Assembly (NCBI GenBank): GCA_013339765.2
Contig: CM023450.1
Coordinates: 187,134,688-187,198,687 of the forward strand
Direction: 5' to 3'
Length of the DNA stretch: 64,000 nucleotides
From: Haemaphysalis longicornis
Lineage: Eukaryota; Arthropoda; Arachnida; Ixodida; Ixodidae
The notes beneath the pieces were generated by a model. The model was not told the DNA's origin and ran no database searches. It saw only the letters and a program-made list of their open reading frames with translations. This document shows positions 1 through 10,539 of this stretch, piece by piece. The stretch's first letter is position 1. Each line of letters opens with the position of its first letter. The position numbers and the translations under genes were made by a program.

Positions 1-543
1 AAAATTCTCTCTCAAAATCCCCCCTCCACCTCAGTAGAACTGATCTGGACCCCTGCTCACGCCGGGCTAGGAGGTAATGAGGCGGCCCATTCTGCTGCTC
101 GAGGGTTCACTTTCCGAGCCGGCCCCAGCCTCGTACCCTCGCACGGTGCCAGATCAGCTAGAGATAGCCTACTCAGCTATCACGACATAGCGACACATTT
201 CCGCCTCGCCCGCCGTGTATCTCCCCCTGCTCACGTCAGTCTCGACAACGTGCAAGAACGCACGTGGCGCCTTCTGCAGACAGGCAGCCTCCCCTGTCGC
301 GCGCTGCTCCATCGCATTCATCCGTCCTTGTTTCCCTCCCCGAACTGCCCATCATGCGGCATTCCCGCCACCTTATCCCACACCATGTGGGCTTGTCCCA
401 ATGATCCTTTTCCCTCCATTACCTGCGACGAGCACTGGGAGAGGGCGCTGAGCAGCTCTGATCCGGAGGTTCAAGCCTCCCTGATGAATCGGGCTGCCAT
501 TGTCGCCGCCAGGCTAAAGCCAGCGGCCACCACGTCCCCGTAA
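1..543 (+). pseudogene. LINE ORF2 C-terminal fragment (RNase H end plus zinc knuckle), cut by window edge
   Basis: One reading frame is open from the first base to the stop at 541-543. Near residues 17-31 it reads WTPAHAGLGGNEAAH, the conserved end of the RNase H domain that follows reverse transcriptase in I/LOA/R1-group non-LTR retrotransposons. Around 346-396 it has the zinc knuckle CPSCGIPATLSHTMWAC (C-x2-C-x8-H-x4-C), usual at the C-terminus of these proteins. RNase H would remove RNA during target-primed reverse transcription. An AATAAA-like signal and a CCT-rich tail follow, so the 3' end is complete. The 5' part lies outside the window, so whether the whole copy is intact cannot be judged. 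The open frame of about 180 codons suggests a younger copy than the other LINE relics here. Confidence 0.8.
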
Positions 544-583
544 CAGAGCTTGGCTAAATAAAGTTTACCTCCTCCTCCTCCTC
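544..583 (+). repeat. LINE 3' UTR and (CCT)n tail
   Basis: A short untranslated stretch after the LINE stop codon carries AATAAA at 557-562 and ends in a CCT trinucleotide run at about 568-583. Tick LINE copies of this type often end in an A/T-rich signal followed by a pyrimidine-rich simple repeat. This is read as the element's 3' end. Confidence 0.6.
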
Positions 584-640
584 TGCTACGTTAAATACAT
601 ATGACAAGAAAACAAGGTTCACTAGCAGTCACTTACCTTA

Positions 641-1815
641 AAGGGGCACTGACACAAAATTTTGAAGGCGAGATAACTTCGGAGATAGATTGGTGGGAAC
701 AGATATACATCATCTGCAAAATATCAGCGGCGAATACAGCCTAGAGCATATTTAAAATCAATTTTAAAGTGTGCGAAACGCAACCGAGCAGCCAGCAGAG
801 GACCACGCGCAATCGACATCTCGCGCACATTTTGTAAATAAACAACATCCAAATACGTCACGAGTTTGTGTTTGCCGCTTCCACACTGCCGGCGTTTTTC
901 GCCGGCTCGCCCGGCTCGCCGCTCCAATCGGAGGGCCGGAGGGCGGAGCTTCTGCTCTCGAGACCGAACGACCCGATCGTTGGCGGCGGAGGCGCCGTGA
1001 TTTCGTCAGCTCATCGGGACTGGCCGCGACCAAAGTTCTACAGCGATTCCAGACCCACTGTTTCTATTACTGTCTATTACCATTGGATGCGAAAACGCGC
1101 CGGAGGCACGAATAGCCCACTGAGCTAGCCGCTCGGTCGCTGTGCAGGCGGCGGCCACGGCCGCGAAGTGGCCCAGGCCGGTGCAGGTAGCTCGAGTGAT
1201 AGCTTGTTACCGCTGCACGAAATTGTCCCCAAGTCCCGACCATGTTGGCGTACATGAGAAAGGAGTTAATGATGCGATGGCGGGTTGCATTAAAAATTCT
1301 CATCTGCACCGCTTACGAGAGCGGCACTCGAATATCCGCCACAGTGCTAAGCCGAACACATCTGTAGCGGACCTGTAGGCAGACCGGCCGGCGCGCGTCT
1401 TGCCACCCACCGTCTCGAGCGTCGCGCGTCGTTCTTTAGCCGCGGTAGCATTTGCACTCGCAGCGCCTGCGTCACATCCACGGTCGCTTTTTAATTAAGC
1501 GCCTCACAAGATCAGTACGTGGGGGCATTCGCAGAAACTGCCGTCGATGCGGATTCGACAGTGCTACGGCGGCTCTGCTCTGTGATATCCCTCCGATGGT
1601 CACGTGGTCAGCTTGGTTCACACAAAATCCACGAAATCCATCGTTTCGCGGCACTCGCTGAAACCGAAACTGCGACTGGCCGCATTGAAAATGCCTCTAA
1701 TTAAACAACCGTCGCACGCTGAAGCAAATGAGGTTTCTACAGGTTATAAGTAGGTCACTAGCTACTTATCGCAACAAAAAAAACAAGATGCAAAATTTTT
1801 GTGTCAGTGCCCCTT
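641..1815. mobile_element. Non-autonomous TIR DNA element (MITE-like), 1175 bp, TA target duplication
   Basis: The left end AAGGGGCACTGACACAAAAT (641-660) is the reverse complement of the right end around 1795-1815. TA flanks the element on both sides (639-640 and 1816-1817). Terminal repeats of about 22 bp plus a TA duplication are the hallmark of Tc1/mariner-type insertion. No transposase frame is visible. The interior is GC- and CpG-rich at about 860-1480, and its short frames on both strands look like chance. The ends match those of the 3.8-kb element at 10883-14714, with GGGGC in place of GGAGT, so the two belong to one family. Confidence 0.8.
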
Positions 1816-1817
1816 TA

Positions 1818-2997
1818 ACTACTTGGCAGTATTTCTTCATCCGGTAGATAAATCTATGGTAGTCAAATCACCGAAATAACGAAAATTGAAGGCGTGCACA
1901 CCCGTGCCGTCACCGGCCAGTAGCACGCGCATCGATACGGAGTGCAGTTAATACAACTGTCGGACGGTCGGACGCGCCGCGCAGCGACTTTCCTGTCTCA
2001 TGTTCGGCCAAGGGAAAAAACTAGTTTCTGAAAGACACCCACCTTGACAAAAACGCGTTGAGAAAAAGATGCCCCAGTTATTGGTAAATACAGATATTAT
2101 GTGGCAATTATATACAAGAAAAGCTTGAGCGTGGGTTTTTTTAAAAGATAACAGTAATTGTACCGACGATCTAGATTATTGCATTTAAGGCAATTTCAGG
2201 GTCTACGGTGGAAATACAGCTGCCGTGGGGTTGCAGGCGCCGTAACTTTACGGTTTGTTCTGAGGCCGCAACCACTTGCAGCGTATTTTCCGCGCTTTCG
2301 CGCGTGGACATCGCCCCGCGTTGACGGCGTCGGCAAAATGCACGGCGACGTGCGCTGACACGGAAGCTACGCCGTTGTCTATGCTCGCCAGATATCAGCG
2401 TCAATGCAGCGCCAGAAAGCCTCCGAAAGCAGGCGACATCTTCCGGATTCCATGTCCATCTCCTGGTTTGGGGTCCTTACTTTCGCACAAAACCATCAAT
2501 TTTTTTTAACGCGCGGTAATCGGGTGCCTTGAGGCAAATTACAAGCTATTTTTGTTCGAAAGTGCGCATTCTTTCGTGGTAAGCTTGGCTTTCATCGGGG
2601 AGATCGGGGGTTTGGGATAGCTTTTTGTGAGTTAAATACGGGAGCTCTGGCTACATCGCTTGTAGTGTTCGCATGATGGGCTTGTCTGCAAGATCGGTGC
2701 GTAACGAACAAAGTTTATCGATGCCACAAGTCTAGCGGCGGATTAAATTTCATTCGCGTCTACCGTAGCTTGCATAGGGGGAACGATGAAGCGCGATAGC
2801 TTTTCTTGGCTTACATAAGTGAGCTATGGTTAGATCACTTACAGTATTAGCATAATTGGCCTCGCCTCCAAGATCGGTGCGGAAGAAACAAGCGTTATCA
2901 CTGCCGAAATTTATCAAATACGGCCAAAACAAATCACTCGACAATATTCGTTGGTAGCCTCTGTTAGTGTACCGAATTCTTGGGTCCACGCCTTTTG
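1818..2997. other. No gene recognised; contains a diverged ~178-bp tandem duplication
   Basis: No coding signal could be supported. Two similar stretches, starting near 2616 and 2794, share GATAGCTTTT and the later block CAAGATCGGTGCG in the same order about 178 bp apart. This is an old two-copy tandem duplication. The rest is unique-looking A/T-rich sequence with short T runs. Confidence 0.5.
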
Positions 2998-4552
2998 TTT
3001 AAGCCAATGGACGAAACGATCCCGACCAGCCACTCATTGAGAGCTTTGGGGAGCAAGTTGGGATATCCATGTCAGATACAACAGCCGGGTCTCCGACGAA
3101 GGGAGAGAGAAAGAGAGAGAAATCACTTTATTTTCCAAGCAAGTTGAGTAGGAACACGTTGTGGCTGCCGTCCGAAGGCTGGCGGTGTCTGTAGCGGCTT
3201 GGTCAACCAGAAGTAGCTCCGCCCCCGGTTGCGAGCAGCCGAGCGCGTCCTCCCACTGCTCTACGCTGGAGATGGGGTGGAATGGGCTAAGAGGACAGGC
3301 CCACAAGCCATGGCTTACTACGTAGAGGGAGTCACAGAGGGGACACTTGGGCGCAGGGAACTCAGAGGAGTACGGCTTGTGGAGGAAGGACCGACGGGCG
3401 AGAGAGTTGGTCAGAAGAAGTCACCATAGGCGCTTCGGAGCGTTGGTGAGGGATGTGTTGGCCTTGGGAAAACGGCGGCGGGTGAGGCGATAATGCTCCG
3501 TGCCTTTTTTATACGAGAGTAGACGATCGCGTGCCGACCGAGCACTGTGTTAGAGAGCAGGAGCGATCCCAGTACGGCTGTTTAGTTCTAGTGCTTCTTT
3601 GTGAGCCGCCTCGTTGCCTGCCACCCCAGAGGGCCCGGGGTCCAGACGATGTCGAGTGGTTGAGTATGGGGATTTTGGAGAATCTTGCGTTCTGTAGCCG
3701 AAACGCTACCATGAATGCAGTTCTCAATGGCCATCTTCGAATAAGTGATTATAATGTGTGGTGGCAGCCTTGTGACGCGGACCAGACCTATTGCCGCTCT
3801 CCCGCCGTTGCAGGGTAAAATGTCCGTACTGTGAGGAACGTGACCGGGAAGAGCCTGCCAGCTCTCCTGTTCCTCCAGCCTTTCACCATCGGTACAAGCT
3901 GGGGAAATTTGTTTGTTAACATTTGTGGCTGTACAGTGTCGCCAGCGATTTGTCAGGTCAGCATTTGTATTTTCATTACGAAGGTAGAACGACCAATTAA
4001 AATGGCAAAGTGGCGGTTTCACCGAATAAAAACTCCTATGAGCATCAAATGTTGTTCAGGCATATGTCGAGTCTAATTTATTTATTATGTCCTCTGCATT
4101 TATATTACCGTAAAAGCAATATTGGTGGAGTACAAAACTTGCACAAAACCCCTGGGTACAAAACCCATACAAAACACATACGAAACACCTCGGTAACTTC
4201 AAAACCGTACGCCTGCGGAGAGCTTGAAAATATAGTATAGCAGATATAGCTAAAATAAATGTAACTGGGATAGACATGTACAAAGTAGAAAACGGACATA
4301 CCAGCCACATCTGAACAACCTCAGAAAAATATGTCTAAATACCGTCCAGAAATGAAGCAGCAGCAACATCGAGAGTACGTCTTTAGCTTAGTTGAAATAA
4401 CGTCCGACATTAAGGTACCAGCAACGTTGTGTCAACATCCAAATATTTACATGGAAATATTGCACGTTGTAGAGATGTCTAATTGAGATACTGCTGGGAC
4501 ATAGACATTCGGATCTTTTTGGGACGTCGCAGAGATGTTATTGGTTTGCTGG
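2998..4552 (-). repeat. Left member of a ~1.5-kb inverted repeat pair (partner 58188-59691)
   Basis: Read on the minus strand, this block aligns along its length with 58188-59691 on the plus strand. It runs from CCAGCAAACC at 4552-4543 to GGCTTAAAC ending at about 2998. The match covers unique-looking 5' sequence, a LINE RNase H relic, the LINE tail and about 110 bp beyond the tail, so it is larger than the LINE fragment alone. Its inner edge at 4552/4553 coincides with the start of duplicated copy A. It is either a composite repeat family or an inverted segmental copy. Confidence 0.65.
3128..4022 (-). pseudogene. LINE ORF2 3' relic: RNase H plus zinc knuckle
   Basis: On the minus strand, the frame at about 3588-4022 contains ILQNPHTQPLDIVWTPGPLG, a recognisable RNase H tail of a tick-type non-LTR retrotransposon. 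Further downstream is the knuckle CPLCDSLYVVSHGLWAC, followed by WEDALGCSQPGAELLLVDQA. The 3' end has AATAAA (complement of about 3127-3132) and a CT-rich tail. The pieces lie in different frames, and the catalytic RNase H region upstream is eroded, so this is a dead copy. It is the same subfamily as 58852-59580 and related to the fragment at the left edge of the window. Confidence 0.7.
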
Positions 4553-4554
4553 AT

Positions 4555-5240
4555 ATTTCTAACCGAAAGATCGCTTAGCCCAGAAAGCGGAATTCCGAAA
4601 AACAAAAGTTGCTCTACTTTAAAAATACAAATCTGGTAAATGGTGGTGATTTTCCTAAGTTTCTGAAACTTGTCGCATACTATTGGAATGAAAACGTTGT
4701 TTTTACAAAAGGCGCCACATGCGATTTTATTGGAAACTTTGGGTTTACAACGAGTGACATTGAAAAACCTGTACCTCGCTCAAACAATCATGTTTGCTGT
4801 CGAGTGCTGCTCGTTGGATAGATGTCTATCAACGTTCTAAGCTACCTTGATTTTATTTTTTCATCTCAATGAAAATGAGGATGAAACGTGTCATTGGCGG
4901 GGAATGTTAAAAACAGGTTAAATAAATGTATACACGGTGCGCATTTCAGGCACATTAAAACTCCAGTGATTTTCAGTTTGTAGACACACCGGCAACACGC
5001 ATTACATTGGATGCAAGCGCATCGACGTACCAATGTATTACTATATTTAACTCCGCATGATAATATACGCGGTGTTCCCGCCTCCAAGGTCCCCGCACCA
5101 TATAATCGGCACCCAACTTCCCAATAGCCGGAAATATTCGCAACAATAACCCAGCTAACACAGGGCTGTTTGTCCAAACGGAAACCTGAGTAAATTGGGC
5201 AGGTAATTTCCATTCGATCATTTCCGCCAAACATTTACGG
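4555..5240. other. Unassigned conserved start of copy A (matches 34490-35170)
   Basis: No gene is recognised. A short plus-strand frame at 4609-4821 has a protein-like run (FPKFLKLVAYYWNENVVFTK). Its copy-B counterpart keeps similar words but is split over frames and has stops. The function is unknown. It may be a decayed exon of an old repeat or gene. Confidence 0.3.
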
Positions 5241-5244
5241 CGCG

Positions 5245-5640
5245 GGTCAATCTGTGGGCCTTGGCCGTGTGCGACCTGTGCTCCCGTAGAAATCCAAAAG
5301 CTGGTTCTGTAGCCTAGTGCAGAGGCTTATGTTTATATGGCCAGACTCGAGCCGTAGGTCTCCGGCTATTGCAAAGCCACGAATACGCACTAGAAATATG
5401 TAACACCGGAGCTCAGCCGAGGTAGTGTGGTTAGACTCCAGCCGGACTAAAGCTACCAGAAGGGGGCCGACAAAATCAACCGGAGTGCAATCAAGCTACG
5501 GGAGTTGGAGTTCAGCCACGGAATGGTCACTTAACTTGGGCCGGACGAAACGCCCCGAAGCGCAAGCAGATGACGCAGCCACGCTGTGAAGCCGACCGAA
5601 CCCCACTCCATGGGGCGCACTGACCCGACACCAGAGTGAG
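5245..5640. repeat. GGCCG-rich dispersed repeat, member 1
   Basis: This block shares ordered blocks (GACTCCAGCCG, GGAGTTCAGCCAC, GAAGCGCAAGCAGATGAC) with 7500-7800 and, through the segmental duplication, with about 35190-35560. It is CpG- and GGCCG-rich compared with its surroundings. No coding frame is conserved between the members, so it is treated as a dispersed non-coding repeat. Confidence 0.5.
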
Positions 5641-6287
5641 GCCGCACGACACCTCCATTCATTTCCTCAGCCCTACGTTTGCCGCCTCCCTTTCGTATAT
5701 CGGCTGTGCCTGCTTTGCTGTCGGATCCCGCACATATTCATGCTTTTGCTATAGCTGGAATCGGCGTTCTGTGTAAGCTCCGATAACTTGCGTGCTGGTC
5801 TCCTGTAAAGTACAGGGGGTGGCCAGTAATATTATTTGGCTAAATGTTAGACAGAGAAGGGCCGTGTTTAACCGATTTCTGTAAGGAATATCTTCCTGAA
5901 CACTTATGCTGTTGTGTGAGAGCGTCAGGCACCGTTTCGCTGCACCTGGGGACGGGCTGATGGCGGTGCCGATTGGCGCCGCGGACTGGCGGCTCGTGGC
6001 TGTCGTGCTTCGACACGCCTGGAAATGGCGCCAGTGAATCCCCTACTCTTTCTCGTTGTGGTGGTCTCTGTTGACTCAATAACTTCAGCTCTAAACGTCA
6101 GATCGAAACAGCGGCCAGTGAGGGTACTGATTGGAGGAATTCGAACCCCTCGCGGCTGCAGTGGACCACCGGGGGAATAAAACCGGCCCGGAATAGCGGC
6201 GATGGCGGAAGTCATCCGATGGACAAGATGAAACGGGCTGTCGCCTTTGTGCGAGCCATGTAGCGCTCTTGTTACCCTTGTACATAT

Positions 6288-6390
6288 TGTATAAAAATGC
6301 TGCTTTAATTGACCGCCCGCTCGCAAACTTTGTCTCCTTGACAATTTTTGAGTGAACCCCAGGCCCAACATTGGTGGCAGAACTCGGATG
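6288..6390 (+). promoter_or_regulatory. Possible LTR end with TATA box and primer-binding site (copy A)
   Basis: A TATAAAAA box at 6290-6297 is followed about 75 bp later by CCCAACA and then TGGTGGCAGAACTCGG (6372-6387). LTR retrotransposons have a TATA promoter in the LTR, an LTR ending in CA, and just after it a primer-binding site beginning TGG that pairs with a tRNA 3' end (CCA). The arrangement fits the end of a 5' LTR and its PBS. No gag or pol frame follows: a LINE fragment begins about 250 bp downstream. The LTR start was not located, so this is tentative. Confidence 0.4.
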
Positions 6391-6639
6391 ACCAGTCAAA
6401 ACAGCAGTGACTGAACTGAGAGGGAAAGTCACAACAATGGTCTAACAAAACACTTTTTACATCAGTTGCCTCGCCAGTTTGGTTGCATACGGAAACGGCA
6501 TCCTCCAACCTGTTCCGGAAACACCAATTTCAATCAAGACGAGGCTGTGGATTTCATACCCGATAGTCTTTCGCCGAAATCATAGAGCATTTTCGGTCCA
6601 GGTGCCAACGGCTGCCACATCCCGATTCAAGCCCCACCA

Positions 6640-7570
6640 AGCAACAAAAGACAATGATAAGGCGACTGCAGAGAAACACTCTTTTGTTTCCAGTCAGACT
6701 CCACCAGTTTTACCCATTGAAGTTCACCAAACCTCAGTGCAAGTTCTGTGGAGAAGGCGGAACCGTGGAGCACATGGTATGGCTTTGCAGTCACACCCCG
6801 GGCCTCCCGCCCGCCCCTCTTCCGGTTCCTCGGACCGGCACTCCTGCTCCCGTGGTGTCGGGACAGACACCCCAACAAGCAATCACTAAAAAGAGCATCC
6901 CTTTTCCACCTTGTCCTTCTCCTAGGCCTTGGAGACTTATCCTGGACAGCACCTTCTTCGAGGACCAGCTCCTACTGGTTGGCAGAGCAGAGGCCGGGTC
7001 CATGTCACCCGGATTCCCCTAAGACGAAGACCGGGCCTTCTTTCCCCAACCCCTCCCATTCTAAAGGCCAATAAATTGCGTTCTACCACCACCTATCATC
7101 TGGAAACACAGAAACGTCCTCCACCTCATCCTGCTCTCTCTATGGAGCAGCAGATAGTATTTTGCCTTATTAAATCTGGATCCTTCCCCAACCCAAAAAG
7201 GCTACTCCTCATGTTCCTGGAGCAATACTCAGCCGAATGCAAATTTTGTAAAAAAACAAGATCACTCCGCCACATTTCTGGGGAGTGCGAATTTGGAGCT
7301 GAAAATCCACCCCTCCCCTATACGACCAGCCCCTTTTATAGAGAGAAATGGGAGGGTTCGATGCTCAGCTCCTCACTGGCGACCCCGCTAGCACTGACCC
7401 AGGCAGCACCGGACCGTTCTGCCTTACTCAAGCCGGTGAACTTTGGCCAGTGATTTTCCATCCAGCCTTTTTCCAGAAAACGTGTACGGTCCATGTAGAA
7501 ATGTGGGCCTTTTGGCCGTACACGGCCGTTCTACCAAGGCAATGACCAGTCTCCGTCGGCCGCTCGACAG
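6640..7570 (+). pseudogene. LINE ORF2 C-terminal relics, two knuckles in series (copy A)
   Basis: The frame at 6654-7022 begins RRLQRNTLLFPVRLHQFYPL and reaches the zinc knuckle CKFCGEGGTVEHMVWLC (about 6738-6788), as at the C-terminus of RNase H-bearing LINEs. A second, related segment at about 7140-7450 has the knuckle CKFCKKTRSLRHISGEC followed by a WEGSMLSS tail. Two C-termini in a row suggest two truncated insertions or an internal duplication. No reverse transcriptase domain is present. Copy B (36590-37320) has lost the first Cys of knuckle 1 (it reads W) and part of its loop. Confidence 0.6.
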
Positions 7571-7800
7571 GCTTACGTTCATACGTCCAGATTCCCCTTG
7601 TAGGGCTCCAACCATTCGAACGCCATCCGTGTGCGGCCGAAGTACGGCCAGCGGAGGTCAGCCGAGACGCGGTTGTTGGACTCCAGCCGTACTAAAGATG
7701 CCGGAAGTTCGGCCATGCTACGGCCATTGGAGTTTAGCCACAGTACATCAACTGTAGTGAGGCCGGTGGTCGATTACTGCATGAAGCGCAAGCAGATGAC
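7500..7800. repeat. GGCCG-rich dispersed repeat, member 2
   Basis: A diverged copy of the block at 5245-5640. It shares TGTGGGCC..TTGGCCG, GACTCCAGCCG.ACTAAAG, TTGGAGTT.AGCCAC and GAAGCGCAAGCAGATGAC in the same order. It lies inside the A-only block. Confidence 0.5.
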
Positions 7801-8251
7801 CCACTCGCACGGCCAACAGCACAAACCCGCTATTATCGAGGAGCTTGTTGTTGGGCGAGTTGGCTCATGTTGGTGAATAAACAGAAACTTAGCGCGAAAA
7901 ACGACACATCCAGAAAAGACGGGACTAGTGCAAACGCTCAACTAGCTGTTATTAAACTGAGTACACACATATAAGTAGACTTGTCTTCTGGTCGCTCATG
8001 CGCACTGTCTACAACAATAGCAATCTGTATCCCAAATGTAGCTGAGCTCAGCATCACACACCACACCTAATTTAAAATCCACGCTTCGTCATTGACAAGG
8101 CTCTGTTGTTATCGTGAATATGAGATACCCCTTGTTTCTAAAGAAGCAGTCATAAAATCAGATCAAAGAACAGTGCAGGGCACGAAGTTGAGCATACAAA
8201 AGCACAAAACTTAGCCTCTGATATATTTAGTACGAAAAACGTACTGCAACA

Positions 8252-8530
8252 TTGTTTTTTGCCGCATTATTACCAGAAGAATTGGCGGTAACGTGCGCTT
8301 TTGCGCCTCTTCCCTTTCTTTGGTGGGGAGTTCCTGATATGGTGCCGATTGAGCTCCTGCGTGGTGGCCACTTGCTCGACGCCCTTGTAGGCCAGTTAAT
8401 TTCGGCGAACCAGGGCCGTCTCGAGTCGGACAACTATGCCGCGTCGATGTCTGCAATGCTCTCTAATTCCCGCGGGGATGGATACCGCCGAGGTGATGCG
8501 TTGACGAGGCCGGCGGGCGAGGCGTCTTAG
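8252..8530 (+). other. Unassigned 92-codon frame in the A-only block
   Basis: The frame starts at ATG and ends at TAG (8528-8530). An AATAAA signal follows about 55 bp later (8583-8588). The N-terminal half is hydrophobic (FFAALLPEELAVTCAFAPL), the rest is polar, and no known domain is evident. It is GC-richer than its flanks. It has no counterpart in copy B, so conservation cannot be tested inside the window. It could be a chance frame or a fragment of an inserted element. Confidence 0.2.
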
Positions 8531-8828
8531 CGCTGCGACTGGCGAGGCTTAGCAGACCCGTCGGTGGCTGTCTTCTTTTGGCAATAAAAGGTATTCCGAT
8601 GGCCTAAAAGGTCACCTGGTAATCCCCAGTGAGTCCATGCAAGTTGCAGGTTCACTTAGTACCACTTATTACTGCTTGACAAACGAAGTTCGTTCATTTA
8701 AAGCGTAGAAACACCGAGCAGATGAAAAACAGGTCTGCATCGCTCGGCTCTCTAACGGCTTGTTCAAAACGTCAGTTTCAAGAAGTGCATGGTGTTCTCG
8801 CTGCCCAGACCGCGTGCCGTTCATCTGT

Positions 8829-9410
8829 ACACCGCTTACCGAAGTAGCGGACGGATAACTTGAGACTTTACGTCGGCTGATCTTCAGCTGAGCACCGGTT
8901 GCCAATTATTCTGCGGCCGTCGCTTGCCGTGATCCGGCCGAAGACCGCTAACCGAATGAAAAATGGACATTCTATGGCCGCACGTGGGCCTGTTTCTTTT
9001 ATTACACCGTTTGCCCGAAGAAAACGAATATTCCGCCACCGGACGTGCGGTTCACCGTAGAGAAACCGAATTCACGGCAGCCGCCCTCAGGCCGGTTTTC
9101 TTCCGAACACCAACTGCCACACGGATACGATAACTCTGTGAGAGGTCGCTTGCCGTGCTTCGACTAAACACCGTTTCCCAAAGGAAAAAGGATGCGCTAT
9201 GGCCGTCCGTCAGCCGTTCTTCTTCTGAATGTCGGCCGCCGAAAGAAAACTGGACATCTGGCAGCCAAGTACCTGCTGCTGTGTGTCTGAACACGGGCGC
9301 CCAGAGAAATACCGAATTGCTGGTTGCCAAATGTTGGTTTTTAACAGCTGAACGGTAGTTTCAAGAAGCAAGATGCTGGCCGGACATGCCAGAAAGCGGC
9401 CATTGACAGG
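8829..9410. repeat. Degenerate ~60-bp tandem repeat
   Basis: Units start with ACACCG-like words at about 8829, 8891, 8942, 9004, 9052, 9106, 9167, 9228, 9290 and 9350, a spacing of 48-62 bp. The best-kept units (9167, 9228, 9290) share a pattern of ACACCGtttcCC, then a purine-rich stretch, then TGGCCG or TGGCAG, then a pyrimidine-rich end TTCTGA. Similarity is low but the order is kept. It is found in copy A only. Confidence 0.5.
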
Positions 9411-9446
9411 CCGGTCGTGGGACAGACTTTCTGTGATGCCTTGGGA

Positions 9447-9562
9447 TAGACCGGGAGCAGGCGGCCATGACTTCAATATGGGCTCGAGATAAGGAACCAC
9501 TCTCAATTTGACGCTCAATAAATGTATTATCTCTCTCTCTTTCTCTCTCTGTCTCTCTCTAA
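9447..9562 (+). repeat. LINE 3' tail with AATAAA and CT-rich run (copy A)
   Basis: AATAAA at 9517-9522 is followed by TGTATTAT and a CT dinucleotide tract at 9530-9560. It matches copy B at about 37330-37412. It looks like the 3' end belonging to the LINE relics at 6640-7399, separated from them by the A-only block. Confidence 0.5.
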
Positions 9563-9959
9563 TCTAAAATTGAAGCAGTTTCACTCAACTTGAAACTGTC
9601 TTGTCAGCAGCAGTCATTTTCCAGAGGGGCTATTTTCAGTGTAAGCTTGGCGTTTATACAAAAAGTAGTCAAGAGACACTGCCACGACCCCTCGAAAGGC
9701 ATTTTCAAGGACGCAGCATTGGGGTTTCACTAAACCGGGATAATTTTCTTTGTTAATTTATTATTTTACTTATTTATACTGTTTTGCACCTATTTACTGC
9801 TTAGTAAAGCGCAGCGCAAAGATAATCTGCAACAATTTGTGCATACGAAACGGGTGCTTGTGCGGAGCAATGAGGTTGAAAGCGGCTTCGCAATGTGAGG
9901 GGCCCAGGCTTGATCCCGTGAAGGGGAAGTGGTGATCTTTCAGCTTGATTTATTTTAAG

Positions 9960-10130
9960 CTTTAACGCGCCGACGCAGCCCAGGCTATGAGGGCGCGCTG
10001 TAGTGGAGGGCTCTGTATTAGTTTTGACCTCCTGGTCATTTTTCCCGTGCGCCGAAACCTTGTACACACGGGCATTTTTGCTTTCCGACTCCACAAAACA
10101 GGCGACCTCTACGAGGTCACGACCTTCAAG
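9960..10130 (+). repeat. tRNA-related dispersed repeat common in ticks (copy A)
   Basis: The stretch GTAGTGGAGGGCTC... TTTTGACC.CCTGG.. then CGTGCGCCGAAA.. and ACGGGCATTTTTGC matches a repeat I recognise from many tick genomic sequences. In better copies it ends in a tRNA-like B-box region. Here that end is eroded (GGCGACCTCTACGAGGTCACGACC). The copy-B counterpart is at about 37840-38010. The identification is from memory, not from a search. Confidence 0.5.
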
Positions 10131-10146
10131 AGTAGAGACCTAATTG

Positions 10147-10516
10147 AACAGTAAGTCCCTTAGCAAGTCTGCTGGAGGTTCCCGAACTTTCTGAAACTAT
10201 CATCACGGCTAACCACCGACTGCTCGCGAAGGCAGGTAAAATTCCTGGCGCAAATGTCAAGTACACAATGCAAGCAGTCAAAAACGAGTGCCTTGGAAAC
10301 AGGCAAAAGCTGTGGCAGGCAAATGGTCGTACGTATATTCAGCAGTATACGACTGGCTACAACCGCAAGCTGCCCCGAGCTACTAACGAGGTGGCGAAAC
10401 AGAAAGTGTACTACGATACGCTGCGCAGGAACTGTAAAGTTCTCTTGGGCAGTGCCGAATGCGACAATGTCCTGCTTGTTCGCAGCAAACTAGATCTACC
10501 GGATAAGATTTTCTGA
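10147..10516 (+). pseudogene. Unassigned conserved coding-like frame (copy A)
   Basis: One frame is open from about 10147 to the TGA at 10514-10516, about 122 codons. It is lysine- and arginine-rich, with blocks such as KAGKIPGANVKYTMQAVKNE and LLVRSKLDLPDKIF. An internal ATG lies at 10268. The copy-B counterpart (38080-38394) keeps most of these words but has a stop in the middle and several substitutions. No family was recognised. It lies directly upstream of the 285-bp satellite in both copies. It may be a fragment of an old mobile-element protein or a host exon. Confidence 0.3.
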
Positions 10517-10539
10517 GTCTCTGCACGCTGGCCAGAGTA

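Larger units (their letters stand above)
7399..9446. mobile_element. ~2.05-kb block present in copy A only
   Basis: Copy B reads straight through at about 37317 (ACTGAC followed by AGACCGGG). In copy A these two words are about 2.05 kb apart, at about 7399 and 9446. The block holds a second member of the GGCCG-rich repeat (7500-7800), an unassigned frame (8252-8530) and a degenerate tandem repeat of about 60 bp (8829-9410). It is either an insertion in A or a clean deletion in B. No terminal inverted repeat or target duplication could be assigned with confidence. Confidence 0.6.
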
